From assembly GCA_000687675.1 (NCBI GenBank), contig JHWS01000004.1, positions 186,001 to 250,000 on the forward strand: a DNA stretch of 64,000 nt, read 5' to 3'. The DNA comes from Lachnospiraceae bacterium NC2008. Lineage in GTDB: Bacteria; Bacillota; Clostridia; Lachnospirales; Lachnospiraceae. The translations under genes were made by a program, and so were the position numbers. Below, piece by piece: positions 36,064-45,413 of the stretch. Position 1 is the stretch's first letter. Each line of letters starts with the position of its first letter. The notes beneath the pieces are model-generated. The model was not told the origin of the DNA and made no database searches. It worked only from the letters and a program-made list of their open reading frames with translations.

Positions 36064-37095
36064 ATGAAAAAAACAGAAGAAGAAATAATGTCAACATGGA
36101 AAAGTGAATATGATTCAGTTCTAGTATCTATTCGATGTCTAACATATAATCATGCGCCGTATATTAAAGAAACGATAGATAGTTTTTTGGTGCAAGAAAC
36201 AAATTTTCCTTTTGAAATCGTTATACATGATGATGCCTCAACTGATGGAACAGAAGAGATAATAAGAGAATATGAAAAACAGTATCCACATATAATCGTA
36301 GCAAGATATGAAGAAGAAAATCAATTTTCAAAAGGAAATACAATTAAAATAAGATATGAGATTGATGAAAAGTTAAGAGGAAAGTATGTTGCATGGTGCG
36401 AAGGAGACGACTGCTGGAATGATGAGAATAAACTTCAACGACAGTTTGATTTTATGGAATCTCATCCAGAGTATTCACTTTGCTATCATCCTGTTTTGTA
36501 TGTTTCTGAAGATGGAAAGATTATTGGAAATGATAGTAGGTTCAGGGAAGAATGTGATGTCACAACAAATCAAGTGATAGCAAAAGGAGGACTTTTTTGC
36601 GCAAGTTGTTCTTTGTTCATGAAAAAAGATGATTTTATCGATTGGCCTAAATTCAGAGAGTTATCTGATATTGGCGATTATCCTTTACAAATTCATTTGG
36701 CACTGAAAGGTAAGGTAAGATATCTAAATACAATAATGGGTAAGTATCGAATTGCCATTGCTGGTTCTTGGACTGCGACTACAAATGGTAGTAAAGAAAA
36801 GTTGTTGATACATTTTAATTGCGAAAAGAAGTGGCTTTCAGAGTTAAATAAATATACAGATGGAAAATATATAGAGGAAATAAAGTGGCACATTGTTGAT
36901 TATATTTTTGACACTTTAATTCCAGCAGGAGTATATAGCAAAAGAAAAGCATGGAGTTTATGGAGAAAACTTACTAACAACAAAGAAAAGTTCATTTTGG
37001 CAATTAGAATATTATCATCAAATGTGAGGAAATTTATAAAATTGCATTTTCCATCATTATTAGATAAATATAAGAAAATTCGTTTTGGAGTATAA
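36064..37095 (+). CDS. GT2 glycosyltransferase
   Basis: A 343-residue family 2 glycosyltransferase of another branch: VSIRCLTYNHAPYIKETIDSFLVQ, DDASTDGTEEII, and AWCEGDDCWNDENKLQ. This branch, with CEGDDYW-type motifs, is common in capsule and O-antigen loci. It is cytosolic with no membrane helix and is preceded by AAAGGA. Confidence 0.88.
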   Translation: MKKTEEEIMSTWKSEYDSVLVSIRCLTYNHAPYIKETIDSFLVQETNFPFEIVIHDDASTDGTEEIIREYEKQYPHIIVARYEEENQFSKGNTIKIRYEIDEKLRGKYVAWCEGDDCWNDENKLQRQFDFMESHPEYSLCYHPVLYVSEDGKIIGNDSRFREECDVTTNQVIAKGGLFCASCSLFMKKDDFIDWPKFRELSDIGDYPLQIHLALKGKVRYLNTIMGKYRIAIAGSWTATTNGSKEKLLIHFNCEKKWLSELNKYTDGKYIEEIKWHIVDYIFDTLIPAGVYSKRKAWSLWRKLTNNKEKFILAIRILSSNVRKFIKLHFPSLLDKYKKIRFGV

Positions 37096-37106
37096 AAGAC
37101 TTAATT

Positions 37107-38555
37107 TTGAATAAACGTGGTGTTTTAAAGAATTATGTATATCATATGATTTATCAGATTGTGGCAATGCTAGTTGTTGTTCTAAGTATTCCATATATCT
37201 CGAGAGTACTAGGGCCTGATAAGGTAGGAGTGTATAGCTATTCATATGCTAATGTCAGCTATTTTGTCCTTTTGTCAAACCTGGGATTGAATTGGTATGG
37301 AGAGAGGGAAATAGCCTTTAAGCTTGATAATCTTGCTGAAAGAAGCAAAGTGTTCTTTCAGGTTATGATATTGAAAATAATAACTTTTACAGTATCTGTT
37401 TTGGCATATTTTATTTACGTTAAACTTAGTTCTGTGAGCGTTATTATATCCCTGTTACAAGGTATCGTCCTTGTAGCAACTATATTTGATATTTCTTGGT
37501 TGTTTCGAGGAATAGAAGATTTTAAAAGTATAACAATATGGCAATCTACATTAAAAGTATTTGGACTTATTGCCATGTTTTTGTTTGTTAGATCTGAAAA
37601 AGATTTGCTGGTTTACATTATTATTCAAGGGTTGGTTACACTTGTACCTAATGTTATTTTGTGGGGATATTTATCACGATATGTACAGCTAAAATATATT
37701 AAGCAAGTCTCAATTTTTCATGACTATCGTGTAATACTTGAAATGTCCATTCCTGGTATAGCAGTCCAGATATATAACGTTCTTGACAAAACTATGCTTG
37801 GTTTAATCAAACAAAATATGACTCAAAGTGGTTACTATGAACAGGTTGGCAAAATAGTTACCGTTACCATAGTTATGATTACATCAATAAGTACTGTTAT
37901 GGCTCCTAATGTTGCAAAGCATTATTCTAATGGAGATACTGATTATGTTAGTGAAGCAGCCACAAAAACCTATAAATTTGTTATGTTTTTAGCTTATGCA
38001 TTATCTTTTGGTTTGGTTGCAGTAGCAAATGTTTTTGTACCAATTTTTCTAGGGAAAAAATTCGAAGGAGCGACACCTCTTTTAGTTGCCTATTCTTTTT
38101 TAATAATAATAATTTCTTTAAGTAATGTCGCAGGAAATGTTATTCTAACACCAATAAAGAGACACAACAAAGGAACTATAGCTGTAGTTTCTGGCGCAAC
38201 TATAAATTTTGGGCTGAATCTTATATTCATTCCGAGATATGCCGCAATGGGGGCAGTGGTTGCCACAATTATTGCAGAAATAGCTGTGACAATAATACAT
38301 TTAGTTTATTCTAAGGATATTATTTCATTGAAAAAACTATTTGTAGAAAATTGTAAATTTCTAATCGGCGGTATTACTATGTTGGCACTTATCTATATAT
38401 TAGATCATGGGATATTTAGCAGAATCTCAATAAACAACAAATTATTACTGGTGGTTGAAGTTGCTGTTGGAGCTATTGCTTATATTGGGATTGTATTATT
38501 ATTTTTCGGGAAAAAAATATTTAAGGAATTAGTTGCAATACTAAAAAATGATTAA
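37107..38555 (+). CDS. Wzx-type polysaccharide flippase
   Basis: A 482-residue membrane protein with about 14 helices, of the MOP superfamily: VVVLSIPYISRVLGPDKVGVYSYSYANVSYFVLLSNLGLNWYG at the N-terminus and MLGLIKQNMTQSGYYEQVGKI in the middle. It should carry the undecaprenyl-linked repeat unit across the membrane. The start is TTG with a poor ribosome site. It provides the export step for the lipid-linked units made by the genes around it. Confidence 0.92.
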   Translation: MNKRGVLKNYVYHMIYQIVAMLVVVLSIPYISRVLGPDKVGVYSYSYANVSYFVLLSNLGLNWYGEREIAFKLDNLAERSKVFFQVMILKIITFTVSVLAYFIYVKLSSVSVIISLLQGIVLVATIFDISWLFRGIEDFKSITIWQSTLKVFGLIAMFLFVRSEKDLLVYIIIQGLVTLVPNVILWGYLSRYVQLKYIKQVSIFHDYRVILEMSIPGIAVQIYNVLDKTMLGLIKQNMTQSGYYEQVGKIVTVTIVMITSISTVMAPNVAKHYSNGDTDYVSEAATKTYKFVMFLAYALSFGLVAVANVFVPIFLGKKFEGATPLLVAYSFLIIIISLSNVAGNVILTPIKRHNKGTIAVVSGATINFGLNLIFIPRYAAMGAVVATIIAEIAVTIIHLVYSKDIISLKKLFVENCKFLIGGITMLALIYILDHGIFSRISINNKLLLVVEVAVGAIAYIGIVLLFFGKKIFKELVAILKND

Positions 38556-38580
38556 CTATCGTATGAAGGGAGATTATTGT

Positions 38581-39738
38581 ATGAAAACCTGTAGTAAATT
38601 GGCTTCTTTCGCTCAGGCTTTTAATGCTGAGGGTGATGTTAGAATATGCGGATGGTTTAAACATCCTGAAACAATAATTGGAAATTTAGTTAAAAATGAA
38701 TTTCCAGAAATAATGCATAGTACGCAGGCAATGAAAATAAGAAACATGGTAGCAAATGGGGATTTTTCTATGTGCTGCAATACGTGTCCTTTTCTTGCTG
38801 AAGATGGCAGACTTCAGATGGTTGATTATAATGATAAATTAGATTATCCAGAAGAATTATCTATTTCGTTTGAGCAATATTGTAATTATAAGTGTACATG
38901 CTGTGAATCTAATTTTCAGCATGATGCTTGTAATGAGCTGGCTAAGATTAAAGAACGCTATGATATTATTGAAAGTAGGATTAGAGATGCACTTCCATAT
39001 GTTAAGCATTTAGGAGGGCATGGTACAGCTGAATTATTTTGCTCTCCTAGGACCTTAAAACTTTTATCTGAGTGGAATCCTAAAGCTCCTAAAGAAGAAT
39101 GTGATGTATTTCTTGAAACCAATGGATCACTATTTAATGAAAAAAATTGGGGGAAGATAGAAAATCTTGGAGATTATCACCTTGGTGTTTGCATTACAGT
39201 TATGTCATTTAATGAAATCGTTTATCAGAACCTTTCCGGAACAAGTATGCCAGTCTCAAACTTGGAAGAATGTCTTAAATTTGTTAGGTCTCTTAGAGAT
39301 AAAGGAATCATTAATTACCTTGAACTTGCAACAGTTGTTCAAGAAGCAAATTACCTAGAATTACCTGAAATGACAAAAAGATTCTTAGATGAATTTGGAG
39401 CAGATTGCGTAAGACTGCGTCCAATATTCCCAGGTGGAATATATGACAGAAATATTCAGTGGTTTTTTGACGTTCGTAATCCTAATCATCCATACTATAG
39501 TATGTATAAAAAGGTTATGGAAAACAAAATTTTTGAAGATGAAAGAGTATTCAAATGGCGAGGTGATTTGGATAGTCCATTAGGACCACACCCTGTATAT
39601 ACAACTGATTGGCATGTGAATTCATGGAAGGGATTTACTTGGAAACACCTTAGAAATATTCTCCCAATGGGCATCTCAAGAAAGATAGAGATGAGTTATG
39701 GGCAGGTAGATAAAAATGGAGTAAGACATAAGTTTTAG
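38581..39738 (+). CDS. Radical SAM protein with N-terminal SPASM-like domain
   Basis: A 385-residue protein. The radical-SAM cluster is C101-x3-C105-x2-C108 in YCNYKCTCC. A SPASM-like cysteine set lies before it, not after it: C4, C23 (GDVRICGWF), IGNL, F-x-E-I-x-x-S and C65/C66/C69 (FSMCCNTCPF). This is a permuted order relative to most SPASM enzymes, where the auxiliary cluster is C-terminal. Related proteins occur in glycan loci, but the reaction is unknown; epimerisation, dehydrogenation or C-C bond formation are open. ATG 38581 has AAGGGAG upstream; an earlier ATG at 38548 overlaps the flippase. A terminator follows. Confidence 0.83.
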   Translation: MKTCSKLASFAQAFNAEGDVRICGWFKHPETIIGNLVKNEFPEIMHSTQAMKIRNMVANGDFSMCCNTCPFLAEDGRLQMVDYNDKLDYPEELSISFEQYCNYKCTCCESNFQHDACNELAKIKERYDIIESRIRDALPYVKHLGGHGTAELFCSPRTLKLLSEWNPKAPKEECDVFLETNGSLFNEKNWGKIENLGDYHLGVCITVMSFNEIVYQNLSGTSMPVSNLEECLKFVRSLRDKGIINYLELATVVQEANYLELPEMTKRFLDEFGADCVRLRPIFPGGIYDRNIQWFFDVRNPNHPYYSMYKKVMENKIFEDERVFKWRGDLDSPLGPHPVYTTDWHVNSWKGFTWKHLRNILPMGISRKIEMSYGQVDKNGVRHKF

Positions 39739-39740
39739 AT

Positions 39741-39768
39741 AAAAATGCGGTCTACTGGCCGCATTTTT
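39741..39768 (+). terminator. Terminator, probably bidirectional
   Basis: AAAAATGCGG (39741-39750), loop, CCGCATTTTT (39759-39768). It ends the operon that began near 25.7 kb. Confidence 0.88.
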
Positions 39769-39950
39769 ATTAGGCTAGAAATAAACAAAGTGACATTTTG
39801 TGATAATATCGAGCTATACAAAGTACTTTTGGTGTAAGTACCATGACTGGAAGTTATAAATATGTACCTTACAGTAAAATATATAGAAAATTGATCGAAT
39901 GGATTGATAATATATTTTAGGGAAAAAGGCTATAGTTGAGGTTGCGAAAA

Positions 39951-40054
39951 GTATATAAAAGTATATAATTATATTTAAAGTATATAATTATATTTAAAGT
40001 ATATAAGAGTATATAAAGGTATATATTACTGTTTAAAGTATATAGGAGTATATA
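39951..40054 (+). promoter_or_regulatory. Helically phased array of eight GTATATA elements
   Basis: GTATATA begins at 39951, 39961, 39980, 39999, 40009, 40019, 40038 and 40048. Steps are 10, 19, 19, 10, 10, 19 and 10 bases, so all copies lie near one DNA face. The array ends at the start codon of the AAA ATPase gene and includes its GGAG ribosome site. The stretch from 39770 to 39950 has no gene and only AT-rich sequence. The array may be an operator set or binding platform. Confidence 0.8.
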
Positions 40055-41104
40055 ATGATAACGGCAAAAAATCCTTTTACAATTAATTTTGGAAAAGTTC
40101 CTTCCCAGTATATTAACAGAGAGATTTTAGTAGATGAGATAATTGGTGAGTTAGATTCTGAAGAAATCCAGAATCAGTGTTTTATGCTATCAGGTACAAG
40201 AGGTAGCGGTAAAACAGTAACTATGACATCTATAGAGAAGATAAAAGCTGAGGATGAAAACTGGATAATAGTACGTTTGAATCCAACTAAAGATATGACG
40301 GAGGGCTTGGTTGCTAAATTATATGATACTGGTGAATTTATTTCAAAGTTTATCGATAAGAATTTAAATCTATCAAAATTTGGAATAGGAATATCAGTTT
40401 CATCGATTAAGCCAGCTGCAGATATAGAATCTTCTTTAGAAAAGATTCTATATGAAATCAAAAGAAAAAATAAAAGACTGCTGGTAACTATTGATGAAGT
40501 TTCCAATACACAGTATATGAGGGAGTTTGCTAGTTGCTTGCAAATTTTGATAAGAGAAGATCTTCCAATCTTTGTGATTATGGCTGGTCTGTATGAAAAT
40601 GTAAGAGAAATAAAGGATACTAAGGAACTAACATTTCTTTATAGAGCACCTCATTATTATATGGAACCATTAAATAGAACATTAATTGCTGATAAATATA
40701 TGAAAACACTTGGCATTACATATGATGAGGCCTACGAAATGGCGGTTATAACAAAGGGATATCCTTTTGCTTATCAAGCGCTTGGAAAATATGTTTGGGA
40801 CGAACCGGAACATAAAATAAATCAGAATGTATTAATTAAGCTTGATGAAGCATTAAGCCATTATGTATACGAAAAGATATGGAAGGAATTGTCTCCAAAA
40901 GATCAGTGGAATATGTCATTTATTGTAAGGAAAGATAATATGACAACTGCAGAGTTCCTTGAATTATCAAAACAGAAGAAAAATGAATTCTCACAGTATA
41001 GAACCCGTTTAAGGGATAAAGGTCTTATAGATGTTTCAACACATGGATTGATTAGTTATACTCTTCCTAGATTTGATGTTTTTGTGAAAAATCAGCAGGA
41101 ATAA
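40055..41104 (+). CDS. AAA+ ATPase with C-terminal winged-helix region
   Basis: A 349-residue ATPase of the STAND/Cdc6-like type common in Firmicutes and archaea. Walker A is GTRGSGKT (about residues 47-54), Walker B is LLVTIDEV, and a sensor-like segment is PIFVIMAGLYENV. The last 80 residues (LSPKDQWNMSFIV...EFSQYRTRLRDKGLIDV) look like a winged helix, so it may bind DNA. Role unknown: regulation, defence or plasmid-derived functions are all possible. It directly follows the GTATATA array, which may be its own binding site (inference). The next gene starts 13 bases later. Confidence 0.8.
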   Translation: MITAKNPFTINFGKVPSQYINREILVDEIIGELDSEEIQNQCFMLSGTRGSGKTVTMTSIEKIKAEDENWIIVRLNPTKDMTEGLVAKLYDTGEFISKFIDKNLNLSKFGIGISVSSIKPAADIESSLEKILYEIKRKNKRLLVTIDEVSNTQYMREFASCLQILIREDLPIFVIMAGLYENVREIKDTKELTFLYRAPHYYMEPLNRTLIADKYMKTLGITYDEAYEMAVITKGYPFAYQALGKYVWDEPEHKINQNVLIKLDEALSHYVYEKIWKELSPKDQWNMSFIVRKDNMTTAEFLELSKQKKNEFSQYRTRLRDKGLIDVSTHGLISYTLPRFDVFVKNQQE

Positions 41105-41116
41105 AGGAATCATACA

Positions 41117-43126
41117 TTGTTAATTACTATGGAAGGCATGAAGATTAATACCAATAAAATTTATAATTCCTTTCTTTGGGCATGGGGACTATCAAGCGTT
41201 ATATTATTAGGGGTTACCCTTTCAGTTTATTTTAGTCCTAGTTTTGCTGTTTCAACAGGAGTGTTATTTTTTATAATAATTTATTTCGTTCAAAAGAAAG
41301 GAATAATAACAAAACATATTCATCCTGTTCTATTTTTTATTTTTATTCCGTTATCCATATATATCGGATATAAATATAATTACTTCTGCACACTATCTAA
41401 AGATAAAGGACAGTTCATGAGCGCATTATCATATGCTTGTGGTAGTATGATAGCTCTATATCTTTCTTTTTTCCCTCTTCTTTACGTTAGTTTTTCTTTT
41501 AAAAGGATTAAAAAGAATAGCAATGATTTTCTGAAAAAAATATCTATTATCATTTCTATGCCTTTTCTATTTCTTATTTATTTACCAACTGTAAATATGC
41601 TAGGGAATTCAGATGATTTTAATCTATCATACTGGCAATTTATGTTTCCTAATGTTGTCCTATTTATAATTGTTGTCTTCACGCTGATTGTAGTATTGTT
41701 TAGCCTTAATAATAAAATTAAAAATTTTATTATATCACTAATGTTTATAGCATATATCCAAATGTTAATTCAAAGTCTATTTTTGAATAAGAATATAGGA
41801 ATAATTGATGGATATGTTTATAAGGCATCAGACCATGTAAAAGAAGTTGTTATAAATACTACAGTATGGTTAATTATCGCTATAGGATTAATAGTATTGT
41901 TTATATGTAAGGCTAATATATTCATGAAAATAAGCGAAAGTGTATGTATCATAACTTTTGCATATCAATTACTTGTTATCATTATGAGTATGATTACTGC
42001 ACCAAAATTTGCATTTCAGATGACAAACTATTGTCTAATAGGAGATGACCAATTTGTTGTATCTAATAATAAAAATATTATAATTCTTATGTTTGATTCA
42101 TTAGATAACACTTATGGTCAAGAAATATATGAAAAAGATAAATATGTTTATGATTATTTCAAAGATTTTACTATGTATACCAATACTTGCTCTGTATTTG
42201 ATATGACTAGGGATTCGCTGCCTCAGATTATGACAGGGGCAACCTATGATAAAGACACAGTTGATTATCAGGAATTCTATGATAGACTACACCAAAATAA
42301 CTACATAATTAATTTTTATAATTATGAAAGTCTGAATGAAAGTATTCCTGTTGAGGTGAACTTTGATAATTATAGGCAAAATAGCTATGAAAATATTGAA
42401 TACATTATAAAATATGATAGTGTTTTAGGTAATTCGTTGAGGTTAAGTTGTTATCAAACATTTCCATTAGCAATAAAAGAGTATACAAATGCTTCGACTG
42501 TTGAATTCAATTCACAAATTATATATAGAGGAAATAATCAGAAAGCTATTTATGATAATAATGAATTTGAAAAAAGTATTGATTTGACAATAGATGAGTC
42601 GGGCAAAAATTACTTTGTTATTCAACATCTTGATGGAATACATTTTCCTAAGGATGATTACTATGAAGCACAAAAGGATTGTATGATAATCGCAACAAAG
42701 TATATTGATAATTTAAAAGAATTGGGACTCTATGATGAAGCAACTATAATTATCATGGCAGATCATGGTTTAAGTGATCATAAACCACCATTAACATATC
42801 CAACTCCTAGATTTCCACTTTTTATGATAAAATGTGCAGGAGAAGTTCATAATGAGATGGAATTAAACAATGCTCCAATTTACTATACAGACATATTAAA
42901 AACCGTACTTGTTTGTAGTAATTTATATAATGAAGAAGATGGTGATAGGTTTGGAAAATCTATTTTTGATTTTGAAGAAGGAGATACTAGAGAACGAGTG
43001 TGGTGCAATTCGGGAACTAGTACTGCAGGCTTTGGGGCGGAACATTATGTTTATACTTTTGAAGGGGGATTCAGTAATCTTCAAGAAAAAGTAAAACTAG
43101 GTCAATATAAGACTATAGATTATTAG
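41117..43126 (+). CDS. Membrane alkaline-phosphatase-fold (LtaS/sulfatase-like) transferase
   Basis: A 669-residue protein with about nine membrane helices in the first 300 residues and an extracellular sulfatase/phosphatase-fold domain after about 315. Metal and nucleophile motifs are NIIILMFDSLDNT (Asp), FDMTRDSLPQIMTG (Thr nucleophile candidate), HLDGIHFP (His) and IIIMADHGLSDH (Asp-His). Relatives transfer phosphoglycerol or phosphoethanolamine to surface polymers. It is paralogous to 61014-62984. The TTG start has AAAGGAA upstream; ATG 41129 or 41138 are alternatives. Confidence 0.85.
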   Translation: MLITMEGMKINTNKIYNSFLWAWGLSSVILLGVTLSVYFSPSFAVSTGVLFFIIIYFVQKKGIITKHIHPVLFFIFIPLSIYIGYKYNYFCTLSKDKGQFMSALSYACGSMIALYLSFFPLLYVSFSFKRIKKNSNDFLKKISIIISMPFLFLIYLPTVNMLGNSDDFNLSYWQFMFPNVVLFIIVVFTLIVVLFSLNNKIKNFIISLMFIAYIQMLIQSLFLNKNIGIIDGYVYKASDHVKEVVINTTVWLIIAIGLIVLFICKANIFMKISESVCIITFAYQLLVIIMSMITAPKFAFQMTNYCLIGDDQFVVSNNKNIIILMFDSLDNTYGQEIYEKDKYVYDYFKDFTMYTNTCSVFDMTRDSLPQIMTGATYDKDTVDYQEFYDRLHQNNYIINFYNYESLNESIPVEVNFDNYRQNSYENIEYIIKYDSVLGNSLRLSCYQTFPLAIKEYTNASTVEFNSQIIYRGNNQKAIYDNNEFEKSIDLTIDESGKNYFVIQHLDGIHFPKDDYYEAQKDCMIIATKYIDNLKELGLYDEATIIIMADHGLSDHKPPLTYPTPRFPLFMIKCAGEVHNEMELNNAPIYYTDILKTVLVCSNLYNEEDGDRFGKSIFDFEEGDTRERVWCNSGTSTAGFGAEHYVYTFEGGFSNLQEKVKLGQYKTIDY

Positions 43127-43140
43127 AAGAGGTTAAGATA

Positions 43141-45093
43141 ATGGATAAAACGTTAAATACTGGAAAAAAAGCAATTATATTTGAGATATCATATTATGTT
43201 TTCTTTTCTATATTGTTATTTTTGCAGTTTATGGAAACTACCATGATTGACATTTCGAAATATAGGCAGATTTTGAAATTTGCTTTGTTATTCTTTGGAA
43301 TAATTCTTGTGGCAAAAATTGCACTTGAATGGACGTCAGCTTGGGATATCAAAGCAGCTTTCATAGCACTTGTATGTGTTTGTGGACTGTTATTTCCTAT
43401 ACTGAATTACTTGATGGATTTAACCGTAGGCCTTTGCTTGCTTATTCTTGCTAGTAGAAATATAAGTTCTAAAAAAACTCTAACATTCTATGCTGTTATT
43501 TCAACAATTTTAACCTCATTTGTAGTAATTTATTGTTTAGCAGGCAAGGTAGATAATTTTGTTGTATATCGTGATGCTCTTAGTACACATAAGAGACAGG
43601 CGCTTGGCTTTGTTTATGCAACATACCTTAGTGCTCATATTATGGGGATATGTGTAGCATGGTCATTTGTTCGAGGCAGAGTTATTTCTTGGTTTGAATC
43701 TACAGTTATGATTATTTTGGGAATCTACACATATTACCTTACTGAAGCTAGAATCTCTTGTGCTGTAATTGTGGTTACTGGAATTACTATGGCTATTTCT
43801 AAATTTGTATATATTAAAGATATAAAAGTAAAGCTTACTGAATGTAAGATTATTCAATGGATTTTAGTTTTGTCAGCTGACATTATAGCACTCTTCTCAA
43901 TTGTTTTAGGAGTAATATACAAGTATGGAAATCCAATTTTTGAAACTCTTAACAAAATGGCAAGTACTAGACTTAATTCTAATGCACTGACTTTTGATAG
44001 ATATGACGTTACTTTGTGGGGACAAAGAATTACTTTTGTAGGAAACTATTTATCAGATCAGCGTGGAGTTGCTGACAATTATTACATGGTAAATTGTTCA
44101 TATATTCTTATATTATTTCACTTTGGTGTAGCTGGATTAATTGCTGTTTTAGTTGGATGGACTCTATTATCATATAGGGCTTCAAAGAAAAATGAATTTT
44201 ATAAACTTATTATTCTATCAGTACTTTCTGTATATTTCTTCTTTGAACAAAGAATGATTATTTTCTGTATTATTCCATTCTGGGTATTATTGCTAAGTGA
44301 CAAAAATGTGGAGTTTTTTGAGATTGGAAAATTTTCGTTTATAAAAAAGATTGTGAGATATAAAGAAAAATTATTTTTAGTATTTTCAATGGCTATCTTA
44401 GCTTTCTTAGTAGATTTAGTAGTATTTAATAGCTCATGTATTATGACTATTATGAATGAGCCTATTAATCATGATGAGATATCAATAAATGCTAATGGCT
44501 TTAATGTATCTGTTGATGGAAAATATTATATTGACAGAGAAAATTTGTATGAAGGCGATGAACCATATATTCTCATGGCTAATATTATTTCGCCAGTCGG
44601 AATAGAATCCTTTGAGTTTGGACTTAACTTTTATAAATTAACAGAAGATGGAGATTATGTGTTTGAAGATAACGTAAATTATTCTTATGATATTATAGCT
44701 TTAAGCGATGATGGAACGTTTAATAAGTTAGGTACTGTAGAATGTAATAGTTCAAAACCTATAACATGGTATACAAAACTGGAAATAGATTCTGTATTGG
44801 CTACTTTTTATGTATATCCTCATTTTGAAGAAGGTTATATATTTGATATAAAAAATTTAGATGTTAACGGCCCAGTGCCATACGACTTCAACCCAGGACG
44901 TCTTGCACTTATATGGTTAATTCTTAGTGCTCTTGCTCTTGTATTATCATCAGGAAAGAAGCCTGAAAACAAAGAAAATGATGGCGAAGAAGAACAAGCA
45001 AAAGAAGACGCTGTAGATAATACAGAGGCTGATAAAAGTAGAGAAGTTGTAGAGGAAGAACCAGAATCAACTACTGCTGCTGAAAAGGTTTGA
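43141..45093 (+). CDS. O-antigen polymerase/ligase-like membrane protein
   Basis: A 650-residue protein with about ten membrane helices, then a beta-rich presumably outside domain (about 445-590), one more helix and an acidic Glu/Lys tail. It is a paralogue of residues 1-600 of the fusion at 21619: shared blocks are TTMID, ARNIxxKK, QALGFVYATYLSAH, AW, YLTEAR and the NGPVP pre-helix segment. It lacks the sugar-transferase domain. It may polymerise or ligate the repeat unit. Its last codons overlap the promoter of the lysine riboswitch. Confidence 0.82.
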   Translation: MDKTLNTGKKAIIFEISYYVFFSILLFLQFMETTMIDISKYRQILKFALLFFGIILVAKIALEWTSAWDIKAAFIALVCVCGLLFPILNYLMDLTVGLCLLILASRNISSKKTLTFYAVISTILTSFVVIYCLAGKVDNFVVYRDALSTHKRQALGFVYATYLSAHIMGICVAWSFVRGRVISWFESTVMIILGIYTYYLTEARISCAVIVVTGITMAISKFVYIKDIKVKLTECKIIQWILVLSADIIALFSIVLGVIYKYGNPIFETLNKMASTRLNSNALTFDRYDVTLWGQRITFVGNYLSDQRGVADNYYMVNCSYILILFHFGVAGLIAVLVGWTLLSYRASKKNEFYKLIILSVLSVYFFFEQRMIIFCIIPFWVLLLSDKNVEFFEIGKFSFIKKIVRYKEKLFLVFSMAILAFLVDLVVFNSSCIMTIMNEPINHDEISINANGFNVSVDGKYYIDRENLYEGDEPYILMANIISPVGIESFEFGLNFYKLTEDGDYVFEDNVNYSYDIIALSDDGTFNKLGTVECNSSKPITWYTKLEIDSVLATFYVYPHFEEGYIFDIKNLDVNGPVPYDFNPGRLALIWLILSALALVLSSGKKPENKENDGEEEQAKEDAVDNTEADKSREVVEEEPESTTAAEKV

Positions 45094-45118
45094 CAACCTA
45101 CCGGCCTGGTGCTAAACT
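45090..45118 (+). promoter_or_regulatory. Promoter of the dapA-dapB transcript
   Basis: TTGACA (45090-45095), 17-base spacer, TAAACT (45113-45118). It overlaps the stop codon of the preceding gene and would start the transcript near 45125. Confidence 0.75.
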
Positions 45119-45144
45119 AACTTAAGTAAGAACATTACAACTAA

Positions 45145-45385
45145 AAACAACGGATAGAGGTTGCGGTATTTAAGAGTAATCTGCAGGATGTTAGGAACAG
45201 ATGATTGCAGAGGAAAGGAAATATCGCCGAAAGGCTTGTTAGTCCTGATAACAGGTTCTTGGGTATGCAGAGAATATCTGTATAACTGTCATCTAGAAAG
45301 CTGTAATTGCAGTTAATTAGATGTTGAGCTATCGGAATTATTTATCAACGAATTTTGCCGGTAGATATCATCTACCGGTTTTTTT
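45145..45385 (+). promoter_or_regulatory. Lysine riboswitch (L box) with terminator
   Basis: The aptamer (about 45150-45296) shows the L-box blocks in order: ATAGAGGTTGCG, AAGAGTAAT, GGAAATATCGCCGAAAGG, TAGTCCTGATAACAGG, CTTGGG and TATAACTGTCATCTAG. The expression platform ends in a terminator at 45358-45385. With lysine bound, transcription should stop before dapA. The 320-base gap between 45094 and 45413 is fully used by promoter, aptamer and platform. Confidence 0.93.
45358..45385 (+). terminator. Riboswitch-controlled terminator
   Basis: CCGGTAGAT, ATC loop, ATCTACCGG, then T7, 28 bases before dapA. Confidence 0.93.
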
Positions 45386-45413
45386 ATGCCAAGAGGCAAG
45401 GAGGATTTATACT

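Noticed and set aside
39951..40054. CRISPR or simple AT microsatellite
   Set aside because: The 7-base units are too short for CRISPR, and the regular 10/19-base spacing is unlike a random microsatellite.
45321..45413. N-terminal extension of DapA
   Set aside because: It would translate the riboswitch terminator; ATG 45414 has a perfect AAGGAGG site.
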